A model generated the notes under the pieces. It was not told where the DNA came from. It worked only from the letters and a program-made list of their open reading frames with translations, and made no database searches. Shown here one piece after another: positions 13,147 to 15,816 of a DNA stretch of 15,816 nucleotides. A program made the position numbers and the translations under genes. Source of the DNA: CAZVON01 sp964628435 (GTDB lineage Bacteria; Patescibacteriota; Microgenomatia; Levybacterales; UBA12049); NCBI GenBank assembly GCA_964628435.1, contig CAZVON010000026.1, positions 1 through 15,816 of the forward strand, written 5' to 3'. The number at the start of each line of letters is the position of its first letter. Positions within the stretch are counted from its first letter, which is position 1.

Positions 13147-13432
13147 GAAATTAAACATTTGGAGAGCTAATTTTTCTGATATAATCCTTCTCATAATTTC
13201 TCTGCTTCTGGTTTGAGATAAAATATTTAAACTCCTTCCCAAAGTATTTTTCTGCCTAAAATAGCTAGTTTTCTATGGTGATTACCGAAACAGAGTAGTA
13301 CTTGTACTCCCATAATTTCAAATTCTGCTATTTCTCCTTTTTTGGTACAATAACAACGGCGTTCTTGATCCGGTGGGTTAAACCGAGTTTCTTTAATTTC
13401 TCGTAGGAATTAAGAAGAGATGGGTTAGGTCG
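13120..13432 (-). pseudogene. Phospholipase D-like (HKD) protein, C-terminal remnant
   Basis: Three frames in order give one protein: SYEKLKKLGL (from 13432), then CTKKGEIAEFEIMGVQVLL and GNHHRKLAILGRKILWEG (about 13379-13234), then SLNILSQTRSREIMRRIISE and KLALQMFNFLKLRRFLI to the TAA at 13120. This is the end of a PLD-like domain, where the motif should be H-x-K-x4-D followed by ILW-GSLN. Here HRKLAILG has Gly in place of the Asp. At least two frameshifts and loss of the N-terminal part mark it as dead. The cut end touches a repeat copy at 13430-13467. The active family cleaves phosphodiester bonds. Confidence 0.7.
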
Positions 13433-13467
13433 AAGGTCCTGAGCGGGGAACAAAGTTACGAGTCAAA
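13430..13467 (+). repeat. Solo copy of the palindromic repeat
   Basis: GTCGAAGG, then TCCTGAGCGGGGAACAAAG and TTACGAGTC align with the right half of the element after tRNA-Gln (TCCTGAGTGAGGAGCAAAG ..., 11248-11279) at roughly three of four positions. It sits where the phospholipase-D-like remnant is truncated. Confidence 0.6.
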
Positions 13468-13484
13468 GAAACCGAGCAGTCTGT

Positions 13485-13859
13485 TTAAGGATCATTAATT
13501 ATCATAACTCCAATCTTTTTAGGATTAAAATGGTTATGGAAATCGAATATCCCCGTCTCCTGTGGAGTGAATGTATACATGGTATTTGCTTCAATAATTT
13601 TTTCTTCAAATCCCTTTAAGAGTCGATGATTTTCATGTGTGCCCATTGCGAATTCTATTTTAGCTTGAGAATTATTCTTAATACTTACTGAATCACCGAG
13701 TTTAATTATGACACCCTGCGGTGTAAATTTTTCGCCATCATAATAAATAAAATAGTTTTTTGGTAATAGCAATATAGTCAGAATTACTCCTGCAGTTACC
13801 AGGAAAGAAACGCAGAACAGAAAAAATTTCTTTGATTGATTTTTCTTTCGAGTACTCAT
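13485..13859 (-). CDS. Membrane-anchored cupredoxin-like protein without copper ligands
   Basis: A 124-aa protein with a basic N-terminus, one membrane segment (about 11-33) and an outside beta domain of cupredoxin type (FTPQGVIIKLGDSVSIKNNS, YTFTPQETGIFDFHNHFNP, then IGVMIIN). In copper-binding relatives the loop reads H-C-x-x-H-P. Here it is H108-N109-H-F-N112-P, so both the Cys and the second His are Asn. Other His residues (75, 78, 110) remain and might bind another metal, but blue-copper activity is unlikely. Its ATG overlaps the stop of the giant repeat protein gene (ATGA, 13859-13856), so the two are translationally coupled. It may be a structural partner of that surface protein. Confidence 0.8.
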   Translation of the reverse strand: MSTRKKNQSKKFFLFCVSFLVTAGVILTILLLPKNYFIYYDGEKFTPQGVIIKLGDSVSIKNNSQAKIEFAMGTHENHRLLKGFEEKIIEANTMYTFTPQETGIFDFHNHFNPKKIGVMIINDP

Positions 13860-15816
13860 GGAGAGGTTGTTGGCGCTGGCGAGGATTCAGAAGACGGTGC
13901 AGAAGTGGGCGCGGGTTGTGATTCTGAAGATGGCGCAGCGGTAGGAGCAGGATTTGCCCCTCCAGAGGTTGATTCGGAGGAAGTTGACGTGCTTGTTGAT
14001 GTTGAAGTGCTGTTTGTGTTTGATCCTCCCGAAGCCCCATCAGCCATACACCAACCATTAGTATCAGACATCCAGTGATATCCCGAAGGACAGGAGCCGC
14101 TGCTTGTATTTCCCCCAGAAGATGTGGTGCCTGTGGAAGTAGATGGAGTATAAGTATTACCATTGGGTCTGCATGAACATGTTCCCCAGTCAAACCACTC
14201 TTCACTTCTGCAGGCTTGCTGGGTACAAGAACTTGTTGAAGGATTATAGCCGGAAGAATATGAACCAGAAGATGTGGTGCTGCCGGTTCTACAACTGCAA
14301 GAACCCCAATCAAACCAGCTATTGCCACCGCAGCCGCCCGAAGGATAGTTAGAACAGCTGGCACTAGATCCAGAACCTGATCCGGAATAATTTGACTTAC
14401 AGGTACAAGTTGAGTATTCTAAATACGATCCTGAACCGCAACTTATGCCCTGACAATAATTGTTTGGGTTGGGACCGCTGCCCCCACTATAAGTACTGGC
14501 GCTTCTGCAAGTACAGCTGCCATAATCCCAGTAAGAATTGGAACCACAACCGCCTCCCGGAGGGCTACAAGAACCATAAGTATCAGTAGGACTTGTGCGA
14601 ATACAACCTCGGCCATCCCAATAATATCCAGGTCCACAGCTTGATTGAGTTAAATTAGGGGAATAGGGACTGGCTACACACTGACTGCCATTCCAATTAA
14701 AGCCTCCTGGGCAGGCCCCATCCTTGCATTTCTTGGTAACTGGGTCATAAGGTTGACTGCCACAGTTATATCCTCCAGGAGGCGGAGTCTCTGAGGTAGC
14801 AACACCCGGCGCAGTCCCTCCACCGCCGGACGGAACATAGGTATTACCATTAGACATACACCAACCACCGCTATCAGACATCCAGTGATAGCCTGAAGGA
14901 CATTGGCCGGGAGAGGTAGGCTTAGGTCCTGAACCCGGCACAGTACCGGCAGGTGGATTGGTGGTGTAATAAGTTGGAGCAGTACCATAATAACTGGGCG
15001 CGCTGTATGGATAAGGCGAGGTAGGATAGCTGTTGTTTGAATCAGGATAGCCATAAGTGGCTGGAGGAGCACCAGGAGCAGTGTAATAAGGGCTATAAGG
15101 AGTATAGCCCGGCCCAGTACCAGTTGGCGTATAATTATAAGAAGAGTTATAGTTGCCGCTATTACTCATACACCAGCCTCCGCTATCATACATCCAATGA
15201 TACCCTTCAGGACAAATTCCAGTGCTTTTTGGAGCTGGTCCTTGCCCGTAAACCAATGGCTTGCCATCTTTATCTAAAGAAGGAGTACCAGGCGTGTTGG
15301 ATCCTGGCCAACCAGGTCGGAACTCATCAACTATTATAGGTCCAACATAGGAGGCAATAGGGATAGCTGCCCCAGGCGCCGGACAAGGCGTATTAGCCGG
15401 GAATAGCGGAGTAGGCAAGAAACAAGGTCCTGCCTGCTCTCTTACGCCCAAGCTATATGATAAAGCCTCAACCCGAGCCAATTCCGGCGGAAGAGGGGTA
15501 TTAGGATTCCTTCGTCTGAAATCCTCTACTTGTCTGAAGGCTTCTTTGGTAGGCTTGAATTCTTCCTGCAGAGTAGCGACTGCCAAAAGCACATCTTTGC
15601 GATTTTGAAAATCGTCTAGCCTAACAATATCAGGTCTGATTGTCTGGGTAATCTCATTAATTTTGGTTAGCCTGACATAAGGCCGAATTTCTGAAGGAAC
15701 ATCTTGACCAGGCTCAAAAGTTTTTTGAAACTCATCCAGTTTCGTGACAATATCTTCATTCTTTTCTACTTTTTCAGCAATCTGCTCTTTTTGATCGGTA
15801 ATGTCAGCAATCTCTG
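13856..15816 (-). CDS. Giant secreted Cys/Trp repeat protein, N-terminus beyond window
   Basis: The frame is open to the right edge, so at least 652 residues are seen and the start is missing. A GTG at 15592 is internal, because the same frame continues upstream with coiled-coil-like sequence (ADITDQKEQIAEKVEKNED). Order: helical region, Pro-rich linker, a Tyr/Pro/Gly-rich low-complexity part, three CPSGYHWMSDSGGWCMSN-type units, five C-x4-YWDYGSCTCR-type units and a long Ser/Thr then Pro/Ala/Ser tail (PAPT-SAPSSES repeats). The even number of Cys per unit suggests disulfides, hence export. The tail resembles wall- or surface-spanning spacers. It is probably an adhesion or surface-layer-type protein of a host-attached cell. 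The function is not known. Confidence 0.8.
   Translation of the reverse strand, partial: EIADITDQKEQIAEKVEKNEDIVTKLDEFQKTFEPGQDVPSEIRPYVRLTKINEITQTIRPDIVRLDDFQNRKDVLLAVATLQEEFKPTKEAFRQVEDFRRRNPNTPLPPELARVEALSYSLGVREQAGPCFLPTPLFPANTPCPAPGAAIPIASYVGPIIVDEFRPGWPGSNTPGTPSLDKDGKPLVYGQGPAPKSTGICPEGYHWMYDSGGWCMSNSGNYNSSYNYTPTGTGPGYTPYSPYYTAPGAPPATYGYPDSNNSYPTSPYPYSAPSYYGTAPTYYTTNPPAGTVPGSGPKPTSPGQCPSGYHWMSDSGGWCMSNGNTYVPSGGGGTAPGVATSETPPPGGYNCGSQPYDPVTKKCKDGACPGGFNWNGSQCVASPYSPNLTQSSCGPGYYWDGRGCIRTSPTDTYGSCSPPGGGCGSNSYWDYGSCTCRSASTYSGGSGPNPNNYCQGISCGSGSYLEYSTCTCKSNYSGSGSGSSASCSNYPSGGCGGNSWFDWGSCSCRTGSTTSSGSYSSGYNPSTSSCTQQACRSEEWFDWGTCSCRPNGNTYTPSTSTGTTSSGGNTSSGSCPSGYHWMSDTNGWCMADGASGGSNTNSTSTSTSTSTSSESTSGGANPAPTAAPSSESQPAPTSAPSSESSPAPTTSP
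14039..14092 (-). repeat. Third GYHWM/GWC repeat unit
   Basis: Encodes CPSGYHWMSDTNGWCMAD. It differs from unit 2 at only a few residues although 750 bases away, and the DNA is also similar, which suggests recent duplication or gene conversion. Confidence 0.8.
14168..14638 (-). repeat. Array of five Cys-rich WDYGSCTCR units
   Basis: Five degenerate units with the pattern C-x4-[YW]-[WFL]-[DE]-[YWG]-x2-C-x-C-R, for example CGSNSYWDYGSCTCR and CRSEEWFDWGTCSCR, separated by Ser/Gly/Tyr spacers. The first unit (CGPGYYWDGRGCIR) lacks the C-x-C. Each complete unit has three Cys. Confidence 0.75.
14849..14902 (-). repeat. Second GYHWM/GWC repeat unit
   Basis: Encodes CPSGYHWMSDSGGWCMSN. Conserved residues over the three units are C1, P2, G4-Y-H-W-M, D10, G13-W-C-M. 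Confidence 0.8.
15161..15214 (-). repeat. First GYHWM/GWC repeat unit
   Basis: Encodes CPEGYHWMYDSGGWCMSN, the most N-terminal of the three units. Two Cys per unit suggest an internal disulfide. Confidence 0.8.

Noticed and set aside
2882..13467. CRISPR array
   Set aside because: The repeats are palindromic, dispersed and unequal in spacing, with no regular spacers and no cas genes.
13738..15339. Several long frames on both strands over the Cys/Trp repeat gene
   Set aside because: Shadows caused by the biased composition of the repeat gene. Low-complexity translations without start signals.
13856..15592. GTG at 15592 as the start of the repeat protein
   Set aside because: The same frame is open to the window edge with coiled-coil-like sequence, so the true start lies outside.

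Overview
The window looks like a piece of a Candidate Phyla Radiation (Patescibacteria, probably Parcubacteria-like) genome. It is AT-rich and has many short orphan genes. Most genes lack a Shine-Dalgarno site. There are single tRNA genes with their own promoters, two small GIY-YIG genes, a DUF4342 gene, and a large secreted low-complexity Cys/Trp repeat protein. This placement is inference from gene style. The code is standard: TGA ends several genes and is absent from all long frames, which argues against the UGA=Gly code of Absconditabacteria and Gracilibacteria. Two runs of exactly 10 N (1758-1767, 8493-8502) are scaffold placeholders, so this is a metagenome-type assembly.

Left part (1-4800): an unknown 162-aa gene, tRNA-Leu(GAG), a decayed RelE-type toxin, the tRNA CCA-adding enzyme gene (cca, cut by the first N run), a run of five hairpins at 2882-3038, a methyltransferase-like gene with a near-leaderless promoter, then tRNA-Leu(CAG), palindromic repeat DNA and a GIY-YIG gene in that order on the minus strand, and a DUF4342 gene.

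Middle (4800-10650): a secreted modular glycosidase-like protein (signal peptide, beta domain, PA14, TIM barrel with two candidate catalytic Glu), a small zinc-ribbon protein, an orphan sensor histidine kinase (DUF4118-GAF-HisKA-HATPase, cut by the second N run), and the ribosome-associated GTPase TypA/BipA, which has an odd hairpin plus U8 leader.

Right part (10650-15816): a small gene whose perfect Shine-Dalgarno and ATG are separated from its main frame by a CTT TAA A +1 shift site; tRNA-Gln(TTG), a palindromic repeat and a second GIY-YIG gene; an unknown gene; a 70-codon gene broken by two copies of the repeat family; an all-helical unknown gene with a leaderless promoter; a decayed phospholipase-D-like gene next to another repeat; and a two-gene minus-strand operon of a giant secreted Cys/Trp repeat protein (running off the right edge) and a membrane-anchored cupredoxin-like protein without copper ligands.

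The main theme is a family of short palindromic repeats with the core GTCGAAGGA / TCCTGAG / CCATTCGACTCAC. Twice it lies directly between a tRNA 3' end and a small GIY-YIG endonuclease gene, in the same order and orientation. Elsewhere solo copies sit inside or beside broken genes. This suggests a mobile repeat-plus-nuclease system.
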